Shown: positions 26,219 to 34,849, counted from the first letter of the stretch. The stretch is DNA of 64,000 nt from CS3-C152 sp964347025 (GCA_964347025.1 CAYFWU010000001.1:85747-149746), one strand, 5' to 3'. Numbers and translations: made by a program. The notes: generated by a model not told the origin, from the sequence alone.

Positions 26219-27934
26219 ATGATGGCTTCCAAGGAAGAAAAAAAGATCGGGAGGGAAGTAGAAAAGATTCTCAGAGAGGCGAAAAGGAACTTAAGAAAGA
26301 AAAATTACGAGAATGCTGCCTCACTTTACAAGAAGGCCTCTCTGCTTGCGCACAAGATAGGTGATAAAAAAGCGGTGGAATACGCTCTGGAGGCGGTAAA
26401 ATACAACCTCAAGATTAAAAAATACTTCGGAGTTGGGTGGTCATACCGAAATGCTGCGATGTTTTCGAAGGATTTCAAGGACTTTGATAACGCCATATCC
26501 TTCGCGATGAAGGCAATAGATTACTTTTCAAAAACAAATTCTTTCTATGCCGTTCAGTGGTGTTATAACATAGCTGGGGAAGCAAGCGAGGAGAGGAAAG
26601 ACTATTTCTCCGCAGCCAGGTACTACAGGAAATCCCTTGAAATAAAGAAGAAGCAGACGATAGAAAAAAGACTGGAACGCATACTTAAAGAGGTTCCTCA
26701 CCCGACAATCGAGCAAATTCCCGACAGACAGGAGGTAAGAGAGGGAGAGGAAGTCACATTTAAAATAAGGATAAAGAACGAATCCCCTGAAACACTCAGC
26801 GATATCTGTGTCTTCAACGAGGATAATGAAAAACTTTGTTTTTTGGAAAATGTTGAACCCGGGAATGAAAAGTTATTCACTCTCAAGGAAAGGGCTAAAG
26901 AAGTAGGGATGATGGACTCACCTTTCAAAAAAATTCAGTGGAAAACCAAGGAAAAACAGTTTGAGGATGAAATCGAACCTTCGGAAGTGTTGGTCAAACC
27001 AAATATTGAAATAAAACCCTACTTGAAAAATAAGCCAGAGGTAGGGGGGTATTCATACTTCGTGATATCAGTTAAAAACAATTCCTCAAGCCCTATTACT
27101 AACGTTAGGTTAAACGTGGATTTTCCCATAGAGTTAAAGGTCAAGCCGATAACTGGTTACCTTTTAGAGAAAATCCTAGGAAAAGAAGAAAAAGGTTTTG
27201 TTTTTGAGATTCTGCCCACAATTGTTGGGAAAACCAGAATAGAGCCTGAGATCAAGTTCGAGGATTGCGAAGGACTGGAACACAGGGAAAGGATGGAATC
27301 TTTCCTTCTGGAGGAGGTTATCGAACCACCCAAGAGCATGGACATAGGAGAACCTCTGTCCAGACCACTCCCTAAAGAAGACATCGAGAGGGTAAAAAAG
27401 CTTCAGGATTTAAAGAAGTATATAAGTTCTGTGATGGTTCCTTTGGAAATATCGGAGCCCGAATACATTTCCATGACTAAGAATTTCTATAACGTAACCA
27501 GGGGATATACGTTAAGAGGGGTGGATATAGAAAATGTCTCGAAACACATTCTTGAGGAATGTAAGGAAACGAAATTGGTGGGAGCTCACAAGTTCGAAGA
27601 CGAGACTCTCTATCTTTTTGCAGGACAGTCCACCAGAGAAAAAAGAACTTATCTGCTGACCGCTGTTGCAAAGGAGGATGGAAAACTTGTTCACATCGCC
27701 TTTAAACTCTATTCGGACAAAGAAGAAAACCTAGAAGATATCCTTTCTAAAATAGCAGAAATCATAAAACACACCATAGTGATAATGAGTTTAGCGACGG
27801 AAGTGGAAAAGATCGAGGTCAGAAAGACAATAAACATTATAGATTCTATTGTGCAGAGATCAGAGATAGGAACGAAAGAAGAAGATAAAGAAATAAAAGT
27901 GAAAGATTCCGTGGTTCAGAGAACCGAACTGTGA
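26219..27934 (+). CDS. TPR / Ig-like multidomain protein of the ESCRT-like cluster
   Basis: A 571-residue soluble protein. Residues ~1-145 are helical repeats of TPR/alpha-SNAP-like character (KKNYENAASLYKKASLLAHK, FDNAISFAMKAIDYF, YFSAARYYRKSLEIKK). Two Ig-like beta domains follow (VTFKIRIKNESPETLSD; YFVISVKNNSSSPITNVRLN), then an alpha/beta domain (about 390-525) and a tail with the repeated motif DSIVQRSEIG / DSVVQRTEL. It begins 10 bases after the Vps4-like gene, so the three genes form an operon. The helical repeats could bind the ESCRT-like protein or membranes; this is inference. Start 26219 or 26222 (ATGATG). Confidence 0.65.
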   Translation: MMASKEEKKIGREVEKILREAKRNLRKKNYENAASLYKKASLLAHKIGDKKAVEYALEAVKYNLKIKKYFGVGWSYRNAAMFSKDFKDFDNAISFAMKAIDYFSKTNSFYAVQWCYNIAGEASEERKDYFSAARYYRKSLEIKKKQTIEKRLERILKEVPHPTIEQIPDRQEVREGEEVTFKIRIKNESPETLSDICVFNEDNEKLCFLENVEPGNEKLFTLKERAKEVGMMDSPFKKIQWKTKEKQFEDEIEPSEVLVKPNIEIKPYLKNKPEVGGYSYFVISVKNNSSSPITNVRLNVDFPIELKVKPITGYLLEKILGKEEKGFVFEILPTIVGKTRIEPEIKFEDCEGLEHRERMESFLLEEVIEPPKSMDIGEPLSRPLPKEDIERVKKLQDLKKYISSVMVPLEISEPEYISMTKNFYNVTRGYTLRGVDIENVSKHILEECKETKLVGAHKFEDETLYLFAGQSTREKRTYLLTAVAKEDGKLVHIAFKLYSDKEENLEDILSKIAEIIKHTIVIMSLATEVEKIEVRKTINIIDSIVQRSEIGTKEEDKEIKVKDSVVQRTEL

Positions 27935-27936
27935 CC

Positions 27937-28203
27937 CTACTTTTTCTTCTTTGGTTTTTCCTTTTCGGGCTCTTCGAATTCCTTTGAGGATTTCAGTTCA
28001 TCCGCCTCCAGCCACACTATGAACAGACCAAGCAGTATCAGGCATATTGGTATCACTCCTGTCAGAACTATTATGAAATTTGTTAGCCAGTCAACTGGTA
28101 TCAGAGGCGCGCTACCGAAAAGAGGATACACCGAATCAACGAACAACCCCAAACCAATTAGGATAAGGATCAATCCTATTACCATCTTGGCAGCCGCATG
28201 CAT
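27937..28203 (-). CDS. Small two-TM membrane protein
   Basis: An 88-residue protein with two TM helices (MVIGLILILIGLGLFVDSVY and FIIVLTGVIPICLILLGLFI) and a charged, Lys/Glu-rich cytoplasmic C-terminus ending EPEKEKPKKKK. Family unknown. The start at 28203 is supported by aggtgaaatt just upstream. It is convergent to the ESCRT-like operon and divergent from L15e. Confidence 0.6.
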   Translation of the reverse strand: MHAAAKMVIGLILILIGLGLFVDSVYPLFGSAPLIPVDWLTNFIIVLTGVIPICLILLGLFIVWLEADELKSSKEFEEPEKEKPKKKK

Positions 28204-28301
28204 AATTTCACCTAATAATAGATTTAGATTTCGAAGCTATTTATATATTTTGTTTTCGAAAATTATTAATACTTTAACTGTAATTAAAGAGTTATACCAG
28301 T

Positions 28302-28823
28302 ATGGAAAGTGATTGCATGCTTTCGAAGGTCTGGAAGAAACCGAGAGAATCTCTGGGAGATATTTGGAAGAAAAGAATTATCCAGTGGAGAAAAGAAAGC
28401 GTAGTCAAAAGGCTCGATAAGCCAACAAGACCGGACAGGGCGAGAGCCCTCGGATACAAGGCAAAACAAGGTTTTGTTGTTGCTCGTGTACGCGTGGGTA
28501 AAGGAAAGAGGAAGCGTCCGAAGTTCAAGGGAGGACGCGTTCCGAAAAAAATGGGTAGATTCTTCCCTGCAGGAAAATCAAACAAGTTGAGGGGGGAAGA
28601 AAGAGTCGCCAGAAAATTCCCAAACCTCGAGGTTCTGAATTCTTACTATGTAGGTGAAGACGGCCAATACGAATGGTTTGAATGTATACTCCTCGATCCT
28701 GGAAATCCGGGCGTTTCAAAGGACAAGGAAAGAAAATGGATCTCAGAAAAGCAGCACAAGGGGAGGGCCTTCCGCTCGCTGACATCATCCGGAAGGAAAA
28801 TCAGAGGCTTAAGGAAGAAATAA
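28302..28823 (+). CDS. rpl15e: Ribosomal protein L15e
   Basis: A 173-residue large-subunit protein. Signature segments are KRLDKPTRPDRARALGYKAK, GFVVARVRVGKGKRKRP, LNSYYVGEDGQYEWFECIL and the C-terminal HKGRAFRSLTSSGRKIRGL. The first few residues (MESDC) before MLSKVWKKPRES are unusual, and the second Met is an alternative start. It is monocistronic and convergent with the beta-propeller gene, whose stop lies two bases beyond its own. Confidence 0.95.
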   Translation: MESDCMLSKVWKKPRESLGDIWKKRIIQWRKESVVKRLDKPTRPDRARALGYKAKQGFVVARVRVGKGKRKRPKFKGGRVPKKMGRFFPAGKSNKLRGEERVARKFPNLEVLNSYYVGEDGQYEWFECILLDPGNPGVSKDKERKWISEKQHKGRAFRSLTSSGRKIRGLRKK

Positions 28824-28824
28824 A

Positions 28825-30087
28825 TTACTTATATTCACCTTCTTGTTTGTATTCAGACCTAATTGAGTATTCGCTCTTGAAAGAATATTCACTTCCCATT
28901 TCCTCACTCTTGGAAATATCAAGACCATATTTTTCTTCACCCCCCTCCTTCTCCTCAACTTTTTTCTTGACTTCAATTTCATAGCTTTCAAATGGAGGAG
29001 GCATAGAGGCTTGAGACAGGGTGGAAGTCGCGAATCTCCAGATTTCCTTTCTTGTATCCACATCAACACAGTAAAGATGACAATCCCATGACGTGAAATA
29101 AACCCGATCTTTCCATAATACAGGATACCAGTAAACTTCACCATTGGTCTTGAACCTCCAGATTTCCTCCCCTTTCATGTTGAGACAATATAGGTTCGAA
29201 TCACCCGAACCTACATAAATCCTATTATTGTATATATTCGGCACGGCTATGATCATCCCGCTTTTAAACCTCCACAACTCTTTACCTTCTTGATCAAGAG
29301 CAAAAAGTATACCTTCCCTTGAGTATTGGTAAATGATGTCATCTTGAATGTAAGGTGCGGCAGCCAGCCCATATTTACCGGCCCGAAACCTCCATTTCTC
29401 TTCCCCTGTTTTCGCGTCCACGGCATAAATAAAATTATCGAATGAGGGAATGAATACCATACCCCTGTAAACTTCTCCAGGGTAAACGTTGTAAATTTCC
29501 CCTCCTGTCTTGAACCTCCACAGTTCTTTACCACTTCTTTTGTCAAGACAATAATAATTCCCGTCGAATGACCCTATGTATACCCTTCCTTCATGAAGTA
29601 ACGGGCTCGCGGCAATCCAGTCACCCGTTCGAAATTTCCACACGAGCGAAGAATCCTTCTTTCTCAAACAGTAAACGAAACCATCCCTGGAACCGAAATA
29701 AACGAAATCCCCCTCGATAGCTGCGCACCCCAGTATCTCCCCTCCAGATCGAAACTTCCAGATTTCTTCCCCGGTTTTTATGTCTATAGCATACATATTG
29801 AAGTCAAAAGAGCCTATGTAGATTACGTTTTCGGAAATAACAGGAGAGGATTCCATTATAGGACCGTTCGCCTTGAACCTCCACACTTCCTTTCCCGTCC
29901 CTGCATCTACAGCATATATGTTGTGATCGAGCGAACCGAAGAATATAACTCCATTCACCAACGCGGGTCTCTGATCTATACTCCCACCAAAGCCTACGCG
30001 GAAAACTCGATCGAACTTCTTGGTCTTCCTGACTTCGATATCTTCGAGCTCCATATCGAAGTCACCAAAGGACAAATCGAAATCCAT
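28825..30087 (-). CDS. PQQ-type beta-propeller protein, cytoplasmic
   Basis: A 420-residue protein with eight propeller blades marked by repeats of the form GxExWRFKxxG (e.g. GKEVWRFKANG, GEEIWKFRSGG, GKELWRFKTGG, GEEKWRFRAGK) and AVDAKTGEE/CLNMKGEE turns. This is the BamB/PQQ-dehydrogenase-type repeat fold, but the N-terminus is acidic (MDFDLSFGDFDMELED) with no signal peptide, so it should act inside the cell as a scaffold or sensor rather than a dehydrogenase. The C-terminal tail repeats SEY (SEYSFKSEYSIRSEYKQ). The ATG at 30087 is preferred to the TTG at 30105. Confidence 0.82.
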   Translation of the reverse strand: MDFDLSFGDFDMELEDIEVRKTKKFDRVFRVGFGGSIDQRPALVNGVIFFGSLDHNIYAVDAGTGKEVWRFKANGPIMESSPVISENVIYIGSFDFNMYAIDIKTGEEIWKFRSGGEILGCAAIEGDFVYFGSRDGFVYCLRKKDSSLVWKFRTGDWIAASPLLHEGRVYIGSFDGNYYCLDKRSGKELWRFKTGGEIYNVYPGEVYRGMVFIPSFDNFIYAVDAKTGEEKWRFRAGKYGLAAAPYIQDDIIYQYSREGILFALDQEGKELWRFKSGMIIAVPNIYNNRIYVGSGDSNLYCLNMKGEEIWRFKTNGEVYWYPVLWKDRVYFTSWDCHLYCVDVDTRKEIWRFATSTLSQASMPPPFESYEIEVKKKVEEKEGGEEKYGLDISKSEEMGSEYSFKSEYSIRSEYKQEGEYK

Positions 30088-30142
30088 AATAAAAAAATAG
30101 AACAATAAATACTAAAAATGTATAATATTAATGAGGTGTTTC

Positions 30143-30829
30143 ATGAGGATAGTTTTCAATATAGGCGGCTCGGTTCTCTGTCCCAAAGGGATTCCTGATA
30201 CGGATTACATAAAAAAGCTCTCTAAATTATTTATAGGTCTCAAAAGAAGAAAACACAAGATTCTCATAGTTGCGGGCGGAGGCGGCATCGCGAGAAAATA
30301 CATTGAACTTGCAAGGTCTTTCAAACCATCGGAGGATTTCCTTGATTGGATAGGGATACTCGGAACAAGGATGAATGCCATGGTTTTGATAGCTTCCCTG
30401 GGAAGGGAGGCGTATGAAAGGGTTGTGAAAAACAAGGATGATTTAGAGCACGCGATAGCCTCTAATAAAATAGTGGTGATGGGAGGGACCGTCCCGAAGC
30501 AGACGACAGATGCTGTCACGGTCGCGGTGGCCGAACTGTTCAAGGCGGACATTATAATAATGGGAACCGATGTTGACGGTGTTTACGACAAGGACCCCGA
30601 TAAATACAAACAGGCGAAATTAATCAAGAGGGCGAAGGTTAAAGACCTCAAAAAGATAGTCAGAACAAAAAAACACAAGGCCAAACCCGTAGCTGTGATA
30701 GATCCTGTTGCCGTCAAACTTTTGGAAAGACACAAGATAAAAACCATTGTTTTGAACGGAAAGAAAATTGAAAACATTAAAAGAGTGCTTAATGGAAAAA
30801 AATTCATTGGCACGACAATAGGTGAATAG
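30143..30829 (+). CDS. pyrH: UMP kinase
   Basis: A 228-residue amino-acid-kinase-fold enzyme converting UMP to UDP. Family features: IGGSVLCPKG at the N-terminus, IVAGGGGIARKYI, the UMP-binding region DWIGILGTRMNAM, VVMGGTVPKQTTDAVT and MGTDVDGVYDKDP (ATP-binding and metal site). The archaeal form is shorter than the bacterial one. The start at 30143 has gaggtg 8 bases upstream; an in-frame ATG at 30131 lies too early for it. CutA starts immediately after its stop, then argS, forming a probable operon. Confidence 0.94.
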   Translation: MRIVFNIGGSVLCPKGIPDTDYIKKLSKLFIGLKRRKHKILIVAGGGGIARKYIELARSFKPSEDFLDWIGILGTRMNAMVLIASLGREAYERVVKNKDDLEHAIASNKIVVMGGTVPKQTTDAVTVAVAELFKADIIIMGTDVDGVYDKDPDKYKQAKLIKRAKVKDLKKIVRTKKHKAKPVAVIDPVAVKLLERHKIKTIVLNGKKIENIKRVLNGKKFIGTTIGE

Positions 30830-31141
30830 ATGTATATCGTCGTTTTCATAACATGCCCTGACATTAAGGAAGCAAAGAAGGTCTCGGACGTTCTGTTAGG
30901 GGAAAGAATGGCAGCATGTGTAAACATCATCCCTAACCTCAAATCCTACTTCTGGTGGACAGGGAAGATTCATAATGCAAACGAAGTTTTGATTGTGGCG
31001 AAAACCAAACAGAAGCTGCTCAGGAAACTGGTCAAGACAGTTAAAAATAATCACCAATACGAAAATCCGGAGATCATCGCACTGCCAATAGTGGGAGGTT
31101 CCAAAGATTATATACAATGGATAGAAGAGGAAACACTATGA
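30830..31141 (+). CDS. cutA: CutA divalent-cation tolerance protein
   Basis: A 103-residue trimeric ferredoxin-like protein. Characteristic segments: TCPDIKEAKKVSDVLLGERM, AACVNIIPNLKSYFWWTGKI and YENPEIIALPIVGGSKDYI-type C-terminus. CutA binds divalent metals and was linked to copper tolerance in bacteria; the archaeal role is unclear. The ATG follows the pyrH stop with no gap and its own stop overlaps the argS ATG (ATGA). Confidence 0.95.
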   Translation: MYIVVFITCPDIKEAKKVSDVLLGERMAACVNIIPNLKSYFWWTGKIHNANEVLIVAKTKQKLLRKLVKTVKNNHQYENPEIIALPIVGGSKDYIQWIEEETL

Positions 31142-32838
31142 ACGAATTTGATAAATTCAGGAAAGAAGTTATTGGTCTCATTTCAAGGGCGACAAAACTG
31201 AAGAGTGAGAAGATGATTCTTGAAAAGCCCAAACATCACAAGTTTGGGGACATTGCCTTTCCCTGCTTCATTCTTTCCAAAAAACTCAGAAAATCTCCTG
31301 ATGATATAGCAAAGGACCTTTCCAAAAAACTCAGACCTTCTGGTCTGATCGGAAAGATCGAGCCAAAGGGAGGCTATCTGAACTTCTTTGCCAAGTGGGA
31401 AAAAATAGGACAAAAAATCATTGAAAGAATTTTGAAGGAAAAGGAGAACTTCGGAAAGGATGAAAAGAAAGGTAATGTGATGGTTGAGTATTGTCACTTC
31501 AATACCCACAAGGCCGTCCATATAGGCCACATACGAACCGCCTGTTTGGGCGAGTCTCTTTCTAGAATACTTGAATTTTCAGGTTACAGGGTGATAAGAG
31601 CGAACTACCAGGGTGATATAGGACCTCACGTAGCTCGGTGTATCTGGGGTTTTTTGAAACTGCACGGAGGGAGGGAACCCGATGGAGAAAAGGGGAAATG
31701 GTTGGGAAAAGTGTACGCTGAGGCGAGCAGAAAGCTTAAGGGAAGCGAGGAGCATTCGGAGGAAGTAGACGAGATAAACAAAAAGATATATGCGAGTGAC
31801 AGCAAACTCCTTGAAATATGGAAAAAAACAAGGAAATGGAGCCTGGATTATTTCGATAAGATTTATGAAAGTTTTGGTATAAAGTTCGACAGGTTGTACT
31901 TTGAAAGTGAAGTCGAAAAACCAGGAACAGATATTTCCAAAAACCTTCTAAGGAAGAAGATAGCCAAGGAAAGCGAGGGCGCGGTTCTAATAGATCTTGA
32001 GAAACACGGGCTGGGAACATTCCTTTTACTGAAATCTGATGGAACCCCTCTCTATTCGGCCAAGGACCTGGGACTAGCGAATTTGAAATCCAAGGAGTAC
32101 AAAATAGAAAAGTCGATTCATGTTGTCGGTTCAGAGCAGAAGTTGTATTTCCAGCAGCTCTTCAAAACATTCGAACTAATGAAGTCCCCGCTGGCGAAAA
32201 AGAGTTACCACTTATGTTACGAACTCGTTAATCTCCCGACAGGCAAGATGGCTTCCAGGGAGGGTGACGTTATCCTTTACGAGGACGTTCTTGATGAACT
32301 CATAAAACATGCAAAAGAGGAGACAGAAAAGAGAAATCCCAAAATGGATAAGAAAACCCTTGAAAACGTGTCTAAACACATAGCTCTTGCTTCTCTCAAA
32401 TACGACATGATAAAGATGTCCCCTTCGAAAACACTTATATTCGACTGGAAGCAAGCATTGGATTTTGAGGGCAACGCCGCTCCATACCTTCAATACACAC
32501 ACGCGCGAGCAAATTCAATCCTAAGGAAAGCGAAGGTCAAAGAGATCAGGAATTTCGATATTAGCATGCTTAAGCATCCCATTGAAATGGAGCTGATAAG
32601 GATGTTATCCGAATTCCCAGAAAGCATTAACAACTCCTCGAAAGACATCCGTCCCCATTACATAGCGAATTACTGTTACAAGCTATGCACGAAGTTCAAT
32701 GAATTCTACCAGTTCATGCCCGTAATACATGCTAGGCTGGGTCTGAAAATCCATAGACTCGCTCTCGTTAAGGCAGTATCAATTGTTCTTAAAAATGCTT
32801 TGAATCTCCTAGGGATAGAAGCCCCAGAGAGAATGTAA
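31138..32838 (+). CDS. argS: Arginyl-tRNA synthetase
   Basis: A class I synthetase of 566 residues charging tRNA-Arg. The HIGH-type motif is in NTHKAVHIGHIRTA. The KMSKS region is KMASREGDVI. The N-terminal Arg-S additional domain (to ~90) and the C-terminal anticodon-binding DALR-type helices (QYTHARANSILRKA to LVKAVSIVLKNALNLLGI) are present. The start at 31138 overlaps the cutA stop and is preferred over one seven codons upstream. Confidence 0.95.
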   Translation: MNEFDKFRKEVIGLISRATKLKSEKMILEKPKHHKFGDIAFPCFILSKKLRKSPDDIAKDLSKKLRPSGLIGKIEPKGGYLNFFAKWEKIGQKIIERILKEKENFGKDEKKGNVMVEYCHFNTHKAVHIGHIRTACLGESLSRILEFSGYRVIRANYQGDIGPHVARCIWGFLKLHGGREPDGEKGKWLGKVYAEASRKLKGSEEHSEEVDEINKKIYASDSKLLEIWKKTRKWSLDYFDKIYESFGIKFDRLYFESEVEKPGTDISKNLLRKKIAKESEGAVLIDLEKHGLGTFLLLKSDGTPLYSAKDLGLANLKSKEYKIEKSIHVVGSEQKLYFQQLFKTFELMKSPLAKKSYHLCYELVNLPTGKMASREGDVILYEDVLDELIKHAKEETEKRNPKMDKKTLENVSKHIALASLKYDMIKMSPSKTLIFDWKQALDFEGNAAPYLQYTHARANSILRKAKVKEIRNFDISMLKHPIEMELIRMLSEFPESINNSSKDIRPHYIANYCYKLCTKFNEFYQFMPVIHARLGLKIHRLALVKAVSIVLKNALNLLGIEAPERM

Positions 32839-32879
32839 CTACTTATAAGTTTTAAATATCTTATTGTTACACTAATTTT

Positions 32880-33323
32880 ATGGTTGTACAAAAAATAAAA
32901 CAACGTTTAGTAAGACATTACGATTTGATAGATCTTAAAATTTACATATTCGAAAGTGGAAGATATATGCAGGGTTTGGAGCAGCATCTTGACGGGGTTA
33001 TACTTGATAACGGCGTAAATTTTGAAAAAATTGGAGACTTAGGCGTAGCAAGCATATATGGTTACAAAGGTAAAGATAAATTTGTAGACGGAACTACAAT
33101 ACACATTTTCAGGGGTAAACAACATAAAGATTACGATCCAGACAACCCAATGATTCACCCTTTCAATTTTGAGAATTATGAACGTATTATTGATTTGGGA
33201 ATGAACGGCGGGTTTTGCAGAGAGGAAGGAATTATTTTTGGTAAAGAATTTGATTTACACAAGAAGTTAAATGGAAATAAAAATAAATTTCTTGAAACCT
33301 GGACCTGCGATGTCGAAGTCTAG
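32880..33323 (+). CDS. Hypothetical protein, 147 aa, AT-rich
   Basis: Not recognised. An alpha/beta protein without TM segments. The C-terminal half (YERIIDLGMNGGFCREEGII) and the region KIGDLGVASIYGYKG are its most distinctive parts. The gene looks more AT-rich than its neighbours, which may mean recent acquisition or weak selection. A TATA-like tttaaatatc ~30 bases upstream suggests a leaderless transcript. It overlaps the convergent KaiC-like gene by 4 bases. Confidence 0.6.
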   Translation: MVVQKIKQRLVRHYDLIDLKIYIFESGRYMQGLEQHLDGVILDNGVNFEKIGDLGVASIYGYKGKDKFVDGTTIHIFRGKQHKDYDPDNPMIHPFNFENYERIIDLGMNGGFCREEGIIFGKEFDLHKKLNGNKNKFLETWTCDVEV

Positions 33324-33982
33324 ACAGAGCGGATTATAACACCCTTTGGGGTTATTTCAAATGGGTGTATGTCTATCGAATGATCTGTCATCCTCATTTT
33401 CCTGATCAGCAGTGAACGCTTGTGTTTTGCGATCCCCAGATATTGAAGGAGAATAACTGAATCAACCATGAATTCAATGACCCCAAATCTCGACAGGCCT
33501 TTGCTGTCCTCCAGAACTTCTGCAACCACAAGAACTGTTTTGCCCATATCCCTCAATCTCTGTAAAACCTTGTACAAAGACTTTCGAATCTTGAAGGGCT
33601 CATGCATGTAAAGTTCAAACATGCTCACAGAATCTATCACAACCCTCTTAGCCTTCGCTGACTCTATGTTCTCTGTTATCCTCTCTATCAGGGTTTCTAT
33701 ATCAAAGGGTTCTATTTCCATAACCTTTATCATACCCTTCTTTTCAAGAGAGTCGAAGTCCCAGCCAAAGTTTTTCGATTGTCTCTTTATATTACTTATG
33801 GTTTCCCCTGTTGTGAGATACAATCCTTTTTCATTGTTTTTCACAGCCCCGTTGTACAGAAACTGAGCTGATAATATGGATTTGCCTGTACCTGTTTTGC
33901 CTGATACCAGATTGATGCTACCCTCTTGAAAACCTCCACCTATCAATTCATCCAGCCCCGGTATACCTGAAGCAACCCTCAT
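33320..33982 (-). CDS. Single-domain KaiC/RadA-like ATPase
   Basis: A 220-residue RecA-superfamily ATPase of the archaeal KaiC-domain type. It starts with the typical ASGIPGLDELIGGGFQEGS, Walker A is GKTGTGKS (28-35), followed by YLTTGETISNIKRQ with the catalytic-type Glu, and Walker B RVVIDSVSMFEL. A single KaiC domain without a second domain or DNA-binding HhH. Such proteins in archaea are of unsettled function, often linked to signalling or motility. It shares a 65-base divergent region with the Memo-like gene, holding one palindromic TATA element. Confidence 0.85.
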   Translation of the reverse strand: MRVASGIPGLDELIGGGFQEGSINLVSGKTGTGKSILSAQFLYNGAVKNNEKGLYLTTGETISNIKRQSKNFGWDFDSLEKKGMIKVMEIEPFDIETLIERITENIESAKAKRVVIDSVSMFELYMHEPFKIRKSLYKVLQRLRDMGKTVLVVAEVLEDSKGLSRFGVIEFMVDSVILLQYLGIAKHKRSLLIRKMRMTDHSIDIHPFEITPKGVIIRSV

Positions 33983-34008
33983 AAAATCAGTTTATTTTTG
34001 TTTCTATG

Positions 34009-34018
34009 TTTTATAAAA
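34009..34018. promoter_or_regulatory. Palindromic TATA element between KaiC-like and Memo-like genes
   Basis: The perfect palindrome ttttataaaa is placed 26 bases from the start codon at 33982 and 29 bases from that at 34048. It can act as TATA box for both divergent genes with leaderless transcripts. Confidence 0.45.
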
Positions 34019-34047
34019 TTTTTTAACCTGAAATACAAAAGAGAAGT

Positions 34048-34845
34048 ATGATAAGGAGACCTGTGGTTGCAGGAATGTTCTATCCCTTACAGAAGGACAA
34101 CCTTAGTCAACAGCTGTCAAAATTATTTGAGGGGGTCGGGAAAGGTGAATTTCTCTGTGTTGTTTCTCCCCATGCCGGCTACGAGTATTCAGGACGGACT
34201 GCCGCCTATGCGATAAATTCCTTGAGACCAGCCAAGAGTTTTGTCTTGCTGGGTCCAAACCACAACCTGATAGGGAGCGAGTTCTCGATAATGTGCTCTG
34301 GTGAATGGGAAACCCCTTTGGGAAGGATAGGAATAGATTTAGATCTTGCAAAGGAATTGAAGAGGTGCGAGATCCTTCGGGAGGATGATCTTGCTCATAC
34401 ACATGAACATTCCATAGAAGTTCAGATACCCTTTCTGCAGTATAGATTCAGAAGTTTCAAAATCGTCCCGATCTCCATTTCCAACGTCGGATACTCAGAG
34501 GATTTCCTCAGAAAATGCGAGACCCTCGGAAAATACATAGCAAAAACAATTGAAAATACCGGGGTGATCGCTTCTTCTGATTTCTCTCATTATCTGCCCA
34601 AGGACGTGGCGAAGGAAAGGGATGAAAAGGCGATAGAGAGGATAAAGAATCTAGATACAAAGGGTTTCTTGAAAACGCTGGAAAGTATAGACGCTTCTGT
34701 ATGTGGATACGGACCGATAACAGTCCTCATGTACATCGCAAAAGAACTTGGCCTAAAGGCAAAGGTAATAAATCACACCGATTCAGGAGATACGACAGGC
34801 GATAATTCCGCTGTGGTTGCTTATTATGCGATTGGTTTTAAGTGA
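34048..34845 (+). CDS. MEMO1 family (AmmeMemoRadiSam system B) protein
   Basis: A 265-residue protein of the Memo family, related in fold to nonheme-iron dioxygenases. Segments seen: RRPVVAGMFYP at the start, VVSPHAGYEYSGRTAAYA with the first conserved His, LLGPNHN, EHSIEVQIPFLQY, ASSDFSHYLP and the C-terminal GDTTGDNSAVVAYYAIGF. His and Cys residues matching the family metal pocket (SPHAGY, TDSGDTTG region, SVCGYGP) are present. Function in archaea is unknown. It is convergent to the Mbh-type cluster. Confidence 0.92.
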   Translation: MIRRPVVAGMFYPLQKDNLSQQLSKLFEGVGKGEFLCVVSPHAGYEYSGRTAAYAINSLRPAKSFVLLGPNHNLIGSEFSIMCSGEWETPLGRIGIDLDLAKELKRCEILREDDLAHTHEHSIEVQIPFLQYRFRSFKIVPISISNVGYSEDFLRKCETLGKYIAKTIENTGVIASSDFSHYLPKDVAKERDEKAIERIKNLDTKGFLKTLESIDASVCGYGPITVLMYIAKELGLKAKVINHTDSGDTTGDNSAVVAYYAIGFK

Positions 34846-34849
34846 ATAA

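Noticed and set aside
29195..29220. tRNA T-loop-like sequence aggttcgaatc
   Set aside because: It lies within the beta-propeller coding region and no acceptor stem or anticodon arm can be folded around it.
32880..33323. AT-rich hypothetical gene as a sign of a mobile element
   Set aside because: No transposase, integrase, terminal repeats or target duplication are present around it; composition alone is weak evidence.
33320..33982. Circadian clock KaiC gene
   Set aside because: It has a single RecA domain and no kaiA/kaiB neighbours; archaeal KaiC-like ATPases have other, mostly unknown, roles.
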